Notes: a model not told the origin generated them from the letters alone. Positions 27,439-36,286 are shown, counted from the first letter of the stretch. The stretch is 64,000 bases of DNA from an uncultured Chloroflexota bacterium (GCA_937901745.1 CALGSZ010000002.1:91612-155611), one strand, 5' to 3'. Program-made: numbers and translations.

Positions 27439-27492
27439 AGTATCAGGCATCGGATTGAATCGTCCCTGAAATGTCCCTGAAGAAAACCTGAA
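27439..27492 (-). promoter_or_regulatory. htrA promoter with four OmpR-type direct repeats
   Basis: Read on the minus strand, TTCAGGTT (27492-27485), TTCAGGGA (27481-27474), TTCAGGGA (27470-27463) and TTCAATCC (27459-27452) recur with an exact 11-bp period; TTCA is invariant. A candidate -10 TGATAC lies at 27440-27445, which puts the -35 region (CAGGGA, 27463-27468) inside the third repeat. This is the geometry expected for head-to-tail binding of an OmpR/PhoB-type regulator activating the htrA cluster. Confidence 0.7.
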
Positions 27493-27526
27493 GGGCAACG
27501 TTATCTGCGCGACCGGCGCGGCTTCG

Positions 27527-27541
27527 TTTCATAATGTGAAA
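27527..27541. promoter_or_regulatory. TTTCA-N5-TGAAA dyad upstream of ABC operon 2
   Basis: A perfect 5-bp inverted repeat with 5-nt spacer lies about 105 bp before the second binding-protein gene. It could be a repressor operator for that operon, but it is short enough to occur by chance. Confidence 0.3.
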
Positions 27542-27644
27542 GAATATCCAATCATCTGGAACACAACCAAAGATCTCGTGTAAAGTTGTCGATAAGTCCC
27601 GAGTTCGTGAGCCCTCTCCGGGTTTGGCATGGAAGGAGCAGATC

Positions 27645-28979
27645 ATGCGAACGAGCACGGCGTCACGTCTCACCACCCGACGTGAGATCTTGAGGCGGGG
27701 CGCGACGTTTGCCTTCGGAATGGGGGCAGCCAGCGCATTGGCGGCGCTTCCTGCCGCCATGCCGCAGTTGGCGGGCGCGCAAGGTGGACCCTCACTCTTG
27801 ATCGGCTCACATATGGATCCGATCAAGCAGCTTATCGAGACGTACAACGAAGAGCGCGGCGCCCAAACGAACATCGAGCAAATCACGACGCCGGATCTGC
27901 AGAACAAGTTGACGAGTGCCTTCCTCGCTCGCCGCGCTCCTTGGGACGCGGTCTTCTTGACGGCGGAACTGGTCGCCAGCCTCGCGGACAAAGGTTGGCT
28001 GAAGTCGGTGGACGACTTCGTCAATCAGCGGATTCGCGAGGGCGGACAGGGGCAGCTCCTCGAGCGCGCCATGGGCGCGGCGGTCTACCAGGGGCAGACG
28101 TATGGTGTGCCCTGGGCGGTCGGTGGACCGATCCTGCACTGGAACAAGCAGCTCTTTGCCGATTTTGGGCTCGATCCGGAGGCTCCCGCGACCTGGCATG
28201 AGACGAAGAACTCCTGGGAGACGTTGATCGAGTACGCCAAGCAGATGACCGGCGAGCACAACGGCGAGCAGGTCTATGGGTTCACCGATGCCTGGGCCGG
28301 CGACCACATCCTTTGGACATGGGGCGGTCTGCTGCAGGCCCACGGCGGCCGTTTCCTAGACGACGATCTCCAGCCGGTGATGAACAGCGAGGCCGGAGTC
28401 GCCGCCACGCAGCTCATGTACGACCTGCTGCACACGCACAAGTGCATTGACCCGGCGGTCATTACCTACACCTGGGTCTTCGACGCGTCTCCGGCCTATC
28501 TCGATGGCAAGCGGGGCATGTTCATCACCTGGCCATTCATGGCGGGGGTCGCCAATAACCCCGAAGGATCGAAAATCGCGGGGCAGAGTGGTTTCGCGCC
28601 GAATCCGGCGGTCGAGACGAGCGCGACGGTTGACGGCTCCGAGTTTTTCGGGCTGCCGGCGTTCACGGAGAACGATGAGGCGGCGCTCGACTTCCTCGAG
28701 TTCATCGTCTCCAAGGAGTCGATGCGGGTCATTGCGCTGGGCGGCTGGGCCGGCATCTACGGCGATGTCATGCAGGAGCCGGACATCCTGGAGCAGTTCC
28801 CGTTCTACACGGCGGTCGCGAAGTCGTATGAGTACCCGATTGACGGCGGTTGGTCGCCCGATCGCACGACCTGGGTCCAGATCCTCGCGAATGAGCTGCA
28901 CGAGGTGATGGCTCAGAAGAAGCAGCCGAAGGAAGCGCTCGACGACGCGGTGAACAAGATCAACGAGAGCCGGAAGTAG
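27645..28979 (+). CDS. ABC transporter extracellular solute-binding protein (Tat-type signal)
   Basis: A 444-residue SBP_bac_1-type protein. The N-terminus LTTRREILRRGATF followed by an Ala/Gly-rich hydrophobic stretch is a twin-arginine-type signal; mature sequence begins near residue 45. The body shows the usual lobe features (YGVPWAVGGPILHWNKQLF, GMFITWPFM). ATG 27645 has AAGGAG at 7-nt spacing. It is the first gene of an operon with two permeases, an MBL hydrolase and a Gfo/Idh/MocA dehydrogenase, which suggests uptake and oxidation of a sugar, sugar acid or inositol-like compound. The ligand is not determinable. Confidence 0.9.
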   Translation: MRTSTASRLTTRREILRRGATFAFGMGAASALAALPAAMPQLAGAQGGPSLLIGSHMDPIKQLIETYNEERGAQTNIEQITTPDLQNKLTSAFLARRAPWDAVFLTAELVASLADKGWLKSVDDFVNQRIREGGQGQLLERAMGAAVYQGQTYGVPWAVGGPILHWNKQLFADFGLDPEAPATWHETKNSWETLIEYAKQMTGEHNGEQVYGFTDAWAGDHILWTWGGLLQAHGGRFLDDDLQPVMNSEAGVAATQLMYDLLHTHKCIDPAVITYTWVFDASPAYLDGKRGMFITWPFMAGVANNPEGSKIAGQSGFAPNPAVETSATVDGSEFFGLPAFTENDEAALDFLEFIVSKESMRVIALGGWAGIYGDVMQEPDILEQFPFYTAVAKSYEYPIDGGWSPDRTTWVQILANELHEVMAQKKQPKEALDDAVNKINESRK

Positions 28980-29119
28980 ACACCTGTCCGGAGACGTGGG
29001 CGGCGGGCGAGGAGCGCGGCGCGCTGCTGACGACGTGACGCGCGCTTCCAGGAACTGCTGGGAGCGGTGTTGCGTTGCCGGCGCCGCGTCCGCGCCTGCC
29101 GCCCAACGTGGAGTCGGCC

Positions 29120-30064
29120 ATGCTGAACATTGAGCAGCGGGCAGCGCCGTTGCCAGCGGTGCGGCGGCGCCGTATTCCCGACCAGACACGGCTCGCGCTG
29201 CTCTTCATCGCGCCTGCTTTAATCGTCGTTGCCGGCGTCTACCTGTATCCGGCGTTTCTCACGCTCCGCTTTAGCGTCGCGGACGTTGACATCGTCAGCT
29301 TTTCGGCCGACAAGTACGTTGGGCTCGAGCATTACCGGAAGATTGTGTCGGAGCCGACGATGCGATCCGTCGCGCTCCGCACGATCTATTTCGGCGGGTT
29401 GACGGCGCTGCTGACGGTGGTGCTCGGGTTCCCGATCGCGCTGCTGCTCAACCGCAAGTTCGTCGGGCGCGGGTTGCTGCGCGTCGTGGTGCTCCTGCCG
29501 TGGGCGGTGCCGCCGGTCGTCTCCGGCGTCTTGTGGGGCCAGATCTACGCTGCCGAGTACGGCTTCCTCAATGGGCTGATCCGGACCTTCGGCGGCGCCG
29601 GGCGGACGATCTGGTTGGGGGACGCGACGCGGGCGCTCCACGCGCTGATCGTCGCTGAGGTCTGGCGCGCGCTGCCGCTGGCGACGCTTTTCCTCCTGGC
29701 GGGGCTGCAGACGCTGCCGGATTCGGCCTACGAGGCGGCGGAGATTGACGGCGCGGGCGTGCTTCAGCGGTTTCGCGACATCACGCTGCCACTGATGATG
29801 CCCGTCGCGCTGCCGGTGCTGATCTTCCAATTCGTCTGGGCCGTCAAAGCGTTCGACGTCATTTACGTGCTGACGCGCGGCGGTCCTGGGAACGGCACGA
29901 CCACCCTTAATTACCTCGTCTACCAGCAGGCATTCGAGCAATTGGAGTTCGGGCCAGCGGCGGCTACCGCGTACTCGCTGACCATCTTGACGGTGCTCAT
30001 CCTCGGCGTGCTGGGCTTCCTGCGCTGGAGGATCGCGGTCCGGAGTGGAGAGGTGACGGCATGA
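29120..30064 (+). CDS. ABC transporter permease, MalF/UgpA type
   Basis: A 314-residue permease. The hydrophilic N-terminus precedes helix 1 (LALLFIAPALIVVAGVYLYP), and five more helices follow. The EAA loop is EAAEIDGAGVLQRFRDI at about residues 210-226, and YVLTRGGPGNGT lies near the C-terminus. The start is taken at ATG 29120, with GGAG 6 nt upstream; a TTG at 29075 is an alternative. Its stop overlaps the next permease start by four bases (ATGA). The importer has no ATPase gene in the operon. Confidence 0.9.
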   Translation: MLNIEQRAAPLPAVRRRRIPDQTRLALLFIAPALIVVAGVYLYPAFLTLRFSVADVDIVSFSADKYVGLEHYRKIVSEPTMRSVALRTIYFGGLTALLTVVLGFPIALLLNRKFVGRGLLRVVVLLPWAVPPVVSGVLWGQIYAAEYGFLNGLIRTFGGAGRTIWLGDATRALHALIVAEVWRALPLATLFLLAGLQTLPDSAYEAAEIDGAGVLQRFRDITLPLMMPVALPVLIFQFVWAVKAFDVIYVLTRGGPGNGTTTLNYLVYQQAFEQLEFGPAAATAYSLTILTVLILGVLGFLRWRIAVRSGEVTA

Positions 30065-30900
30065 CCCTCAGCCAGCGGCGGCGAGTCGAGCGCATCGTCG
30101 TCTATGTGGGCGCCATCATCGTCTTCCTGATCATGGCGTTTCCGCTCTACGGTGTGATCCTGACCAGCATTCAACATGAGTCGGACATTCGCTCAACGAA
30201 TGTTCGCTTCTTCCCACGCTACGTCACGCTGGAGCACTTCCGCGAGGTTCTCACGCCGGGACACATCGTCCCGATCCGTGAGGCGATGAAGAACAGCGTC
30301 ATCATCTCGATCCTCACCGCGGTGGTGACCGTTGCGCTGGCGCTGCCGGCGACCTACGCGCTGGCACGGCTGCGGATGCCCGGCAAGCGATTCATTCTGG
30401 GCGCGCTCGTCTCCGTCTATCTCTTCCCGACCCTGCTCTTCGTCCTGCCGCTCTACATTCAGGCGGTCAAGCGTGGGTTGACCGATACGTTCCTTGGGCT
30501 GCTCATCCCGTACGTTGCCTTTAGCCTCCCGTTCACGATCTGGATTCTGCGGAGCTTCCTGCAGGCGCTGCCGATCGAGGTCGAAGAAGCGGCGCAGCTC
30601 GATGGCTGCAATTACCTGCAGCTCTTCGTGCAGATCGTGCTGCCGATGATGCGGCCGGGCATCGTGGCCGGCTTGCTGATGGTCTTCGTCCTGGCGTGGG
30701 TCGAGTTCCTGACGCCACTCCTGTTCACGAGCCAGCTCAAGCTGCTGCCGGTCTCGTTGGGGCTTTACCGCTCGACCTATGACATCAAGATCGGGCAGCT
30801 CGCGGCGGCCGCCGTCCTGACGGCGCTGCCAGTCGTTGTCCTCACGGCCATCTTCCAGCGGATGATTACGCAGGTGATCACGGCTGGAGCGAACAAGTAG
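30061..30900 (+). CDS. ABC transporter permease, MalG/UgpE type
   Basis: A 279-residue permease partner with six hydrophobic helices. The first is VYVGAIIVFLIMAFPLYGVI. The EAA loop reads EEAAQLDGCNYLQLF at about residues 176-190, followed by PMMRPG. Translation is coupled to the upstream permease through an ATGA overlap. Together with the binding protein it forms a CUT1-like importer whose ATPase must come from another locus, for instance the MalK-type gene at 3.5 kb. Confidence 0.9.
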   Translation: MTLSQRRRVERIVVYVGAIIVFLIMAFPLYGVILTSIQHESDIRSTNVRFFPRYVTLEHFREVLTPGHIVPIREAMKNSVIISILTAVVTVALALPATYALARLRMPGKRFILGALVSVYLFPTLLFVLPLYIQAVKRGLTDTFLGLLIPYVAFSLPFTIWILRSFLQALPIEVEEAAQLDGCNYLQLFVQIVLPMMRPGIVAGLLMVFVLAWVEFLTPLLFTSQLKLLPVSLGLYRSTYDIKIGQLAAAAVLTALPVVVLTAIFQRMITQVITAGANK

Positions 30901-30921
30901 GCCAGCGAGACGCCGATTTTC

Positions 30922-30969
30922 TGGAGTGTGACGCCGCTCACTCGTCGCGAATGCGATGGGGACACTCCA
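30922..30969 (+). other. intra-operon hairpin
   Basis: TGGAGTGT at 30922-30929 pairs perfectly with ACACTCCA at 30962-30969, enclosing a 32-nt loop in the 93-bp gap between the permease and the MBL hydrolase. No U-run follows, so it is more likely an mRNA processing or stability element than a terminator. Confidence 0.4.
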
Positions 30970-30993
30970 AAGAGATAAGAAGGAGTCAAACCG

Positions 30994-31746
30994 ATGACAT
31001 TGCCTCGCGTGGATGTGCTGATCCAACCCTTCTGCTTGCGCTTCAGTCTCCACGAGGATGAGATCGTCTATCACGTTGCCGGAAGCGCGGATATGCAGCT
31101 CGACCGCATGGAGCTGCTGATGGGCATTGATCCGGCACGGCAACAACTCTTCGATTCGAACCTGGGATTCTTGCCGGTCGCGACGACAGTCCTCATCCGC
31201 GGTGAGCGGACGATCGTCGTTGACCCCGGCAATCACCACGTCGGGTTCTACGGCTCGCTGGCGCTGGCGCTGAAGCGGTTTGGCCTGACGCCAGCTGACG
31301 TGGATCTCGTGATCGCGACGCATTCTCACCACGACCACATGGCGAGCGCCGGGCTCTTCCCGGGCAAGGAGCTCATCATTGGCGCGGGCGAGATCGAGTA
31401 CCTGACGGCGGGGAGCAGCGAGGAAGAGGTGCAGGCCCGCTTGCGCAAGTTCAGCCGAGTGACGGAGGTTCCGGCTGGTGGCGAGCTGGAAATCTGCCAG
31501 GGCGTGACGGCAGTCGCCACGCCTGGACACACGCCGGGGCACATCAGCGTCTTGGTCGAGACGGAGAGCGATCGCGTCGTCGTCGCTGGCGATGTGACAA
31601 TGACGCGCAGCGAGTACGAGGAGCGAAAGTTCTCCCACTGGTACACGCCGGATCAGCTCGCGCAGCTCAACGCCAGCCTCGACCGGCTGCAAGCGTGGGG
31701 ACCGACGCTCGTCTTGCCCGGCCATGATCGGGCGTTCCGACCCTAA
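30994..31746 (+). CDS. MBL-fold metallohydrolase
   Basis: A 250-residue metallo-beta-lactamase-fold protein. The zinc motif HSHHDH is intact near residues 109-114, with further ligands in TPGHTPGH (about 172-179), AGDV and the C-terminal LPGHD. The start has AAGAAGGAG upstream. The fold covers hydrolases such as lactonases and glyoxalase II. In this operon, next to a sugar-type importer and a Gfo/Idh/MocA dehydrogenase, hydrolysis of a sugar lactone produced by the dehydrogenase is a reasonable guess, not a proven role. Confidence 0.85.
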   Translation: MTLPRVDVLIQPFCLRFSLHEDEIVYHVAGSADMQLDRMELLMGIDPARQQLFDSNLGFLPVATTVLIRGERTIVVDPGNHHVGFYGSLALALKRFGLTPADVDLVIATHSHHDHMASAGLFPGKELIIGAGEIEYLTAGSSEEEVQARLRKFSRVTEVPAGGELEICQGVTAVATPGHTPGHISVLVETESDRVVVAGDVTMTRSEYEERKFSHWYTPDQLAQLNASLDRLQAWGPTLVLPGHDRAFRP

Positions 31747-31756
31747 GGAGTCGCCA

Positions 31757-32773
31757 ATGAAGCAACTTCGCGCCGCCGTCATCGGCGTCGGCATGATCGG
31801 CAGCCTGCACGCCCGCGTCTACGCGGAAGATCCGCGCGCGGAGCTTGTCGCGGTCACGGACGCCAACGCTGAGCGCGCCAAGGAGATCGGCGCGCAGTTC
31901 GGCGTGCCCTGGTTCACGAATGTCGAGGAGATGCTCGCTAGCACCGAGATCGATCTCGTCTCGGTCGCCACGCCGGAGCAGTATCGCTACGAGCCGGCGA
32001 TCGCTTGCGCGAAGGCAGGCAAGCACCTGCTGCTGGAGAAGCCGCTCGCGCCGAATGTGGCGGGGGCACGCAAGCTCGTCGCGGATATCAAGGAGACCGG
32101 GGTCACGGCGACCGTCAACTTCATCTGCCGCTCCGACCCACGGTACCTGCATGCCAAGGCGGCGGTGGCCGAGGGTGCGGTTGGCGAGCCGTGCACCTAC
32201 TACGCGCGGCGTGTCGGATCGCGGCTCGGGGCCGAGATTTACGGCCCGTGGACCGATCTCCTGATCTCGACCGCGATCCACGACATTGACGCGGTGATCT
32301 GGATCAATGGCGGCCGGGTGACGAAGGTCTACGGCGAGGCGGTCGTCAAGCGCAGCGCGGAATGGGGCCGGGAGGACGCTGTGATGGCGATTCTTCGGTT
32401 CGACAACGGGGCGATCGCTACGATCGAGACGAGCTGGGTGCTGCCGCCGACCATCCCGGCACCGCTCGACGCGGCGTTGCGCGTCGTTGGCACCGCCGGT
32501 AGCGTCACAATTGATGGCGCCAACCATGGCGTGTCACAGGTGACTGAGCAGGGATTCAGTCTGCCGGATCTGACCCACTGGCCGATTGGCGCGCGAGGGA
32601 TTTACGGCGATATCCAGGCGCACATCTCCGGCTACGTCGCCGACATCCTGAGCGGTCGGCAGCCCGTGATGAGCCTGGATGAAGCCGTCTACGTTCAGGA
32701 AGTTGTGGATGCGATCAAGGCATCCCTCGCGTCCGGCGAACCGGTTGCCCTGCCTCTGAGCGAGGGCACGTAA
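31757..32773 (+). CDS. Gfo/Idh/MocA-family NAD(P)-dependent oxidoreductase
   Basis: A 338-residue dehydrogenase. The N-terminal Rossmann fold starts at once: AVIGVGMIGSLHARVYAED carries GxGxxG, and LEKPLAPNV (near residue 97) holds the catalytic Lys of the EKP motif. The C-terminal substrate domain includes STAIHDIDAVIW with the His/Asp typical of inositol-dehydrogenase-like members. ATG 31757 has AAGGAG upstream and starts 10 bp after the MBL gene stop, so it is in the same operon. It oxidises a sugar or polyol hydroxyl; the substrate is presumably that of the importer. Confidence 0.9.
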   Translation: MKQLRAAVIGVGMIGSLHARVYAEDPRAELVAVTDANAERAKEIGAQFGVPWFTNVEEMLASTEIDLVSVATPEQYRYEPAIACAKAGKHLLLEKPLAPNVAGARKLVADIKETGVTATVNFICRSDPRYLHAKAAVAEGAVGEPCTYYARRVGSRLGAEIYGPWTDLLISTAIHDIDAVIWINGGRVTKVYGEAVVKRSAEWGREDAVMAILRFDNGAIATIETSWVLPPTIPAPLDAALRVVGTAGSVTIDGANHGVSQVTEQGFSLPDLTHWPIGARGIYGDIQAHISGYVADILSGRQPVMSLDEAVYVQEVVDAIKASLASGEPVALPLSEGT

Positions 32774-32840
32774 CCTAAGAAGACACAGAAACGATCCGGC
32801 GCCGCGATTCTCACCCACGCCAGGGAGTAGAACGCGGCGC

Positions 32841-32897
32841 CAGAAACAAGAACCGCGCTTCGTGGAGGCAGTTGATTGACCACCTCACGGAGCGCGG
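32841..32897 (-). terminator. rho-independent terminator of sucCD
   Basis: A long hairpin: 32853-32859 (CCGCGCT) pairs with 32891-32897, and inner CGTG-GAGG pairs with CCTCACG with one bulge. On the minus strand it is followed by the T-rich TTCTTGTTTCTG. It lies 58 bp past the sucD stop and also lies between convergent genes. Confidence 0.7.
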
Positions 32898-32954
32898 CTC
32901 CGTCTTGAGCTCTTGCTTCAGGATGCGGCGCTGACCGCCCGCGAGCGAAGCGGG

Positions 32955-33827
32955 TTAGCGGCCGAGCGCGGCGCGGATCAGCTCAGGAACCTGCGATGGG
33001 CGGTCGGCGACCTGCACGCCGGCGGCGTTGAGCGCCTCGATCTTCTCTGCCGCGGTGCCCGTTCCGCCAGAGATGATCGCGCCCGCGTGCCCCATCCGCT
33101 TGCCCGGCGGCGCGGTGCGTCCCGCGATGAAGCCGACCACCGGTTTCGTCACGTGCTCGCGGATAAACGCGGCGGCGTCCTGCTCGTCCGTCCCGCCGAT
33201 CTCGCCGATCAGCACGATCGCTTCCGTCTGCGGATCGTTCTGGAACAGCTCGAGGACATCAACGAACGACGTGCCGATGATCGGATCGCCGCCGATTCCC
33301 ACCGCCGTGGACTGGCCGAGCCCGGCGCGGGTGAGCGCATCAACGACCTCGTAGGTGAGGGTGCCGGAGCGAGAAACGAGGCCGATCGGACCCGGTGTGT
33401 GAATGTATCCTGGCATGATGCCGATCTTCGCCTCACCCGGCGTGATCACTCCCGGGCAGTTGGGGCCGATCAGTCGCGCCCCCTTGGACTTCACGTAGGC
33501 GTAGACGGGCACCATGTCGAGAATCGGGATGCCTTCCGTGATGCAGACGACGAGGGGGATGCCGGCGTCGACGGCCTCGTAGATCGCGTCTGGCGCGAAC
33601 CTCGCGGGCACGTAAATGATCGACGCGTTGGCTCCGGTTTCGGCGACCGCTTCGGAAACGGTGTTGAAAACCGGCACGCCGGCGACCGTCTTGCCTTTGC
33701 CGCCGGGGGTGACGCCCGCGACGACCTGCGTGCCGTACTCGACCATCTGAGTGGTGTGGAACGACCCCTCGCGGCCCGTGATGCCTTGCACGAGCAAGCG
33801 GGTGTTCTTATCTACGAGGATGCTCAA
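32955..33827 (-). CDS. sucD: succinate-CoA ligase, alpha subunit
   Basis: A 290-residue subunit of succinyl-CoA synthetase, the TCA-cycle enzyme that couples succinyl-CoA cleavage to nucleoside triphosphate formation. Visible: QGITGREGSFHTTQMVEYG for CoA binding near residues 14-32, GPNCPGVI, and KRMGHAGAIISGGTGTA, which contains the phosphorylated His. The start is TTG at 33827 with AAAGGAG upstream. It follows sucC by 43 bp and ends before a terminator. Confidence 0.95.
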   Translation of the reverse strand: MSILVDKNTRLLVQGITGREGSFHTTQMVEYGTQVVAGVTPGGKGKTVAGVPVFNTVSEAVAETGANASIIYVPARFAPDAIYEAVDAGIPLVVCITEGIPILDMVPVYAYVKSKGARLIGPNCPGVITPGEAKIGIMPGYIHTPGPIGLVSRSGTLTYEVVDALTRAGLGQSTAVGIGGDPIIGTSFVDVLELFQNDPQTEAIVLIGEIGGTDEQDAAAFIREHVTKPVVGFIAGRTAPPGKRMGHAGAIISGGTGTAAEKIEALNAAGVQVADRPSQVPELIRAALGR

Positions 33828-33870
33828 GCCTCGCTCCTTTGCGCCGCCAGCCTCGCGGCGCCCTCCATCG

Positions 33871-35007
33871 CTACGATCCGCTCGCCGCGGCGACGACGCG
33901 CTTCGCCGCTTCGTCCATCGTATCCACTGCCTGGAGGCCGGCTTCGGCCAGGAGCTGTCGCCCCTCCTCAGCGTTCGTGCCGGCGAGCCGGACCACGATC
34001 GGTACAGCGACGTTCACCTTCTGCAGCGCCTCGCGAATACCGGTGGCGACGACATCGCCGCGGGTGATGCCACCGAAGATGTTGATCAGGATCGCTCGGA
34101 CGTTCGGATCGGCGGTCACGAGCTGGAACGCCTTCGCGACCTGCTCCGCGCTGGCCCCGCCACCGACATCGAGGAAGTTGGCGGGCTCTCCCCCGTGGAG
34201 CTTGACCGCGTCCATCGTCGCCATCGCGAGACCGGCGCCATTGACGATGCAGCCGATGTTTCCGTCGAGCTTGACGAAGGAAATCCCCGCCTGGCGCGCT
34301 TCGAGCTCGGTCGCGTTCTCCTCATCCGGATCCCGCAGCTCCTCGATCTCTGGGTGGCGCGCAAGCGCGTTGTCGTCGAAGCTCATCTTCGAGTCGAGAG
34401 CGAGCCATTCGCCATCCTTGGTCAACACCAGCGGGTTGATCTCCGCCAGGGTGGCGTCGTCCTCGACGTAGGCCTTGAACAGATTCTGCGCGATCGCCGC
34501 GAAGCCGCCGATCTTGTCCGCCGGAATGCCAAGGCGGAACCCGAGCTCCCGCGCCTGGTAGGCATGGAAGCCGAGGAATGGATCGGCCAGCATCTTGACG
34601 ATCTTCTCCGGCCGTTCGCGCGCGACCTCTTCGATGTCGACGCCGCCCTCGGCGCTGGCCATCACGGCGATCCGTCGCCGTGGCCGGTCGAGGACGACGC
34701 CGAGATAGAACTCCTGGGCAATCTCGACGCCGGGCACGACGAGCACCTTGCGGACGGTGTGGCCGCGGATGTCCATCCCGAGGATCTGCTCGCCGATGGT
34801 GCGAGCGCTCTCCGGGCTCAGCGCGAGCTTGATGCCTCCCGCTTTGCCCCTGCCGCCGGTGTGGACCTGTGCCTTGACCGCGACCGGTCCGCCGATCCGG
34901 GCCGCGATGGCCTGGACCTCCTCGGGTGTCGTCGCTACCTCTCCAGGATTGACGGGAATACCGTACTGACTGAGGCGGTTCGCCGCTTGATATTCGTGGA
35001 CGTTCAT
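33871..35007 (-). CDS. sucC: succinate-CoA ligase, beta subunit
   Basis: A 378-residue subunit with the ATP-grasp fold. The N-terminus MNVHEYQAANRLSQYGIPVN is diagnostic, VKAQVHTGGRGKAGGIKLA follows, and NGAGLAMATMDAVKLHGG and FGGITRGDVVATGI near the C-terminus are family blocks. ATG 35007 is chosen because it places the conserved MNxHEYQ at residue 1; the longer in-frame reading is Arg-rich and not family-like. It is the first gene of sucCD. The ribosome-binding site is weak. Confidence 0.95.
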   Translation of the reverse strand: MNVHEYQAANRLSQYGIPVNPGEVATTPEEVQAIAARIGGPVAVKAQVHTGGRGKAGGIKLALSPESARTIGEQILGMDIRGHTVRKVLVVPGVEIAQEFYLGVVLDRPRRRIAVMASAEGGVDIEEVARERPEKIVKMLADPFLGFHAYQARELGFRLGIPADKIGGFAAIAQNLFKAYVEDDATLAEINPLVLTKDGEWLALDSKMSFDDNALARHPEIEELRDPDEENATELEARQAGISFVKLDGNIGCIVNGAGLAMATMDAVKLHGGEPANFLDVGGGASAEQVAKAFQLVTADPNVRAILINIFGGITRGDVVATGIREALQKVNVAVPIVVRLAGTNAEEGRQLLAEAGLQAVDTMDEAAKRVVAAASGS

Positions 35008-35206
35008 TGAGCGCGTTTCGCCCTCCGCCGCGGATGCGCCGCGGCATCCATAAAGGCGGCGCGCTTGCTGGCGCGCCGATATCCTCCTCGGCATCCTAAC
35101 ATAGCGCGCAGATGCGCGGAAACTGCCACGCCCGGTCGAAACCTGACACGGGTGTCAGTCGAGACATGAATCAGCCCAAATCTCTGGAAAACTCCGGGGA
35201 AACCCG

Positions 35207-35396
35207 TTGACAAAAAGGCGAGCATACGATAATAGACAACATTGACGTTTCCCAGGCGCGCGCTCGTAGGACACGCTTGCTAGCTTGGCAAAGCGCATCC
35301 CGTGCTCGATTCCGCCTGACCGTCAGCAATCGGTTCGTTGGTTTCGTAGTTCGTAGAGAGTCGCGGACGACGCCGCGACAGGAGAGTCCGGGCGGA
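35207..35396 (+). promoter_or_regulatory. promoter and long leader of the zinc-ribbon gene
   Basis: TTGACA at 35207-35212 with a 17-bp spacer to TAATAG (35230-35235; overlapping GATAAT) predicts a start near 35242 and a leader of about 155 nt. Just before the coding start, GTCGCGG-ACGACG-CCGCGAC (35360-35379) forms a 7-bp hairpin directly abutting the AGGAGAG ribosome-binding site, so leader control of translation is possible. Confidence 0.5.
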
Positions 35397-35771
35397 ATGA
35401 GCGACAGGACGCTGACGTGCCGAGATTGCGGACAGACGTTCGTATTCACGGCAGGCGAGCAGGCGTTTTATCAGGAGCGTGCGTTCTCCGATCCGCAGCG
35501 GTGTCCGGCGTGCCGGGCGCGGCGCAAGGCGGAGCGCGCGGCGGCTGGGTACGACAGCGGTACGAATTCCGGCGGCTACAACAGCGGCGGTTACAGCAGC
35601 GGCTACGGCGGTGGCTACTCGTCCGGGCCGCGCCAGATGTACCCCGCGGTTTGCTCCAATTGCGGCAAGGCGACGGAAGTGCCGTTCATGCCCCGCTCCG
35701 ATAAGCCGGTCTACTGCCGCGAGTGCTTCCAGGAGCGGCGGGCCAACTCCCCGCGATACAGCAGCTTCTAA
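35397..35771 (+). CDS. zinc-ribbon protein with two CxxC-CxxC modules
   Basis: A 124-residue protein. Residues about 4-45 hold the zf-trcl-type module: LTCRDCGQTFVFTAGEQAFY, then RCPACRARR. A Gly/Ser/Tyr-rich linker follows (about 55-85). The C-terminal module has CSNCGKATEVPF and VYCRECFQERR. It is probably a nucleic-acid- or protein-binding zinc protein of the type common in Chloroflexota; the function is unknown. ATG 35397 is chosen because the conserved SDRTLTC begins there and AGGAGAG lies upstream. Confidence 0.85.
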   Translation: MSDRTLTCRDCGQTFVFTAGEQAFYQERAFSDPQRCPACRARRKAERAAAGYDSGTNSGGYNSGGYSSGYGGGYSSGPRQMYPAVCSNCGKATEVPFMPRSDKPVYCRECFQERRANSPRYSSF

Positions 35772-36286
35772 CGAATCCAGCTCTAGCTAATTCGGCGTCG
35801 GTAGAGGTCTCGCGGCATCCGTGAGCGAGCCGGCCGGCGCCGATCCAATGGCGCGGAATTCAGAGCGAGGCGCTGATCGCCGATGCGGTCAGGCGAGGGT
35901 CGTTGCTACCCACCCCAAGGTGACAACCTTTCCAGCGGCTATCCCGTGCTCAGTTGCCGTTTGGCCGTCGAGTCGCTTTCCCTGCCCCGACGCTGTTGAG
36001 ACCTGGATCGCGACCGCTCGCTGACGTCCCGTAGGCGGCGATTGGGGACTGCCGTTCGCCTGCCGGCTGAGCGCGCCGCGCCGAGCCCCTGTCCACGCCC
36101 TGCCGCGCCGAATCTGGCCGCGCTGGCATCCATCGTGTTCGGTATCTTTGAGGCTGCGTCATTCCGGCATGGCAGCGCCGGGGTGATGCTCCAGCGCGCG
36201 GATGCTGCCGTATCTCGCGGTCATCGTCAGGTTGAGGCTGGTCACGCGCCGCCAGCGCTGACGATGTCAAATGAGAGGAGCGCCGG
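35772..36286. other. 515-bp region without a supported gene
   Basis: Open frames in this stretch are short, Arg/Ala/Pro-rich, lack ribosome-binding sites and overlap each other on both strands, which is the pattern of chance frames in GC-rich DNA. No tRNA, terminator with U-run or clear promoter was found. GAGGAG at its end serves the next gene. Confidence 0.5.

Noticed and set aside
30193..31794. A 533-codon minus-strand open frame
   Set aside because: It is antisense to the second permease, MBL hydrolase and dehydrogenase genes and is a shadow rich in Arg, Gln and Asp.
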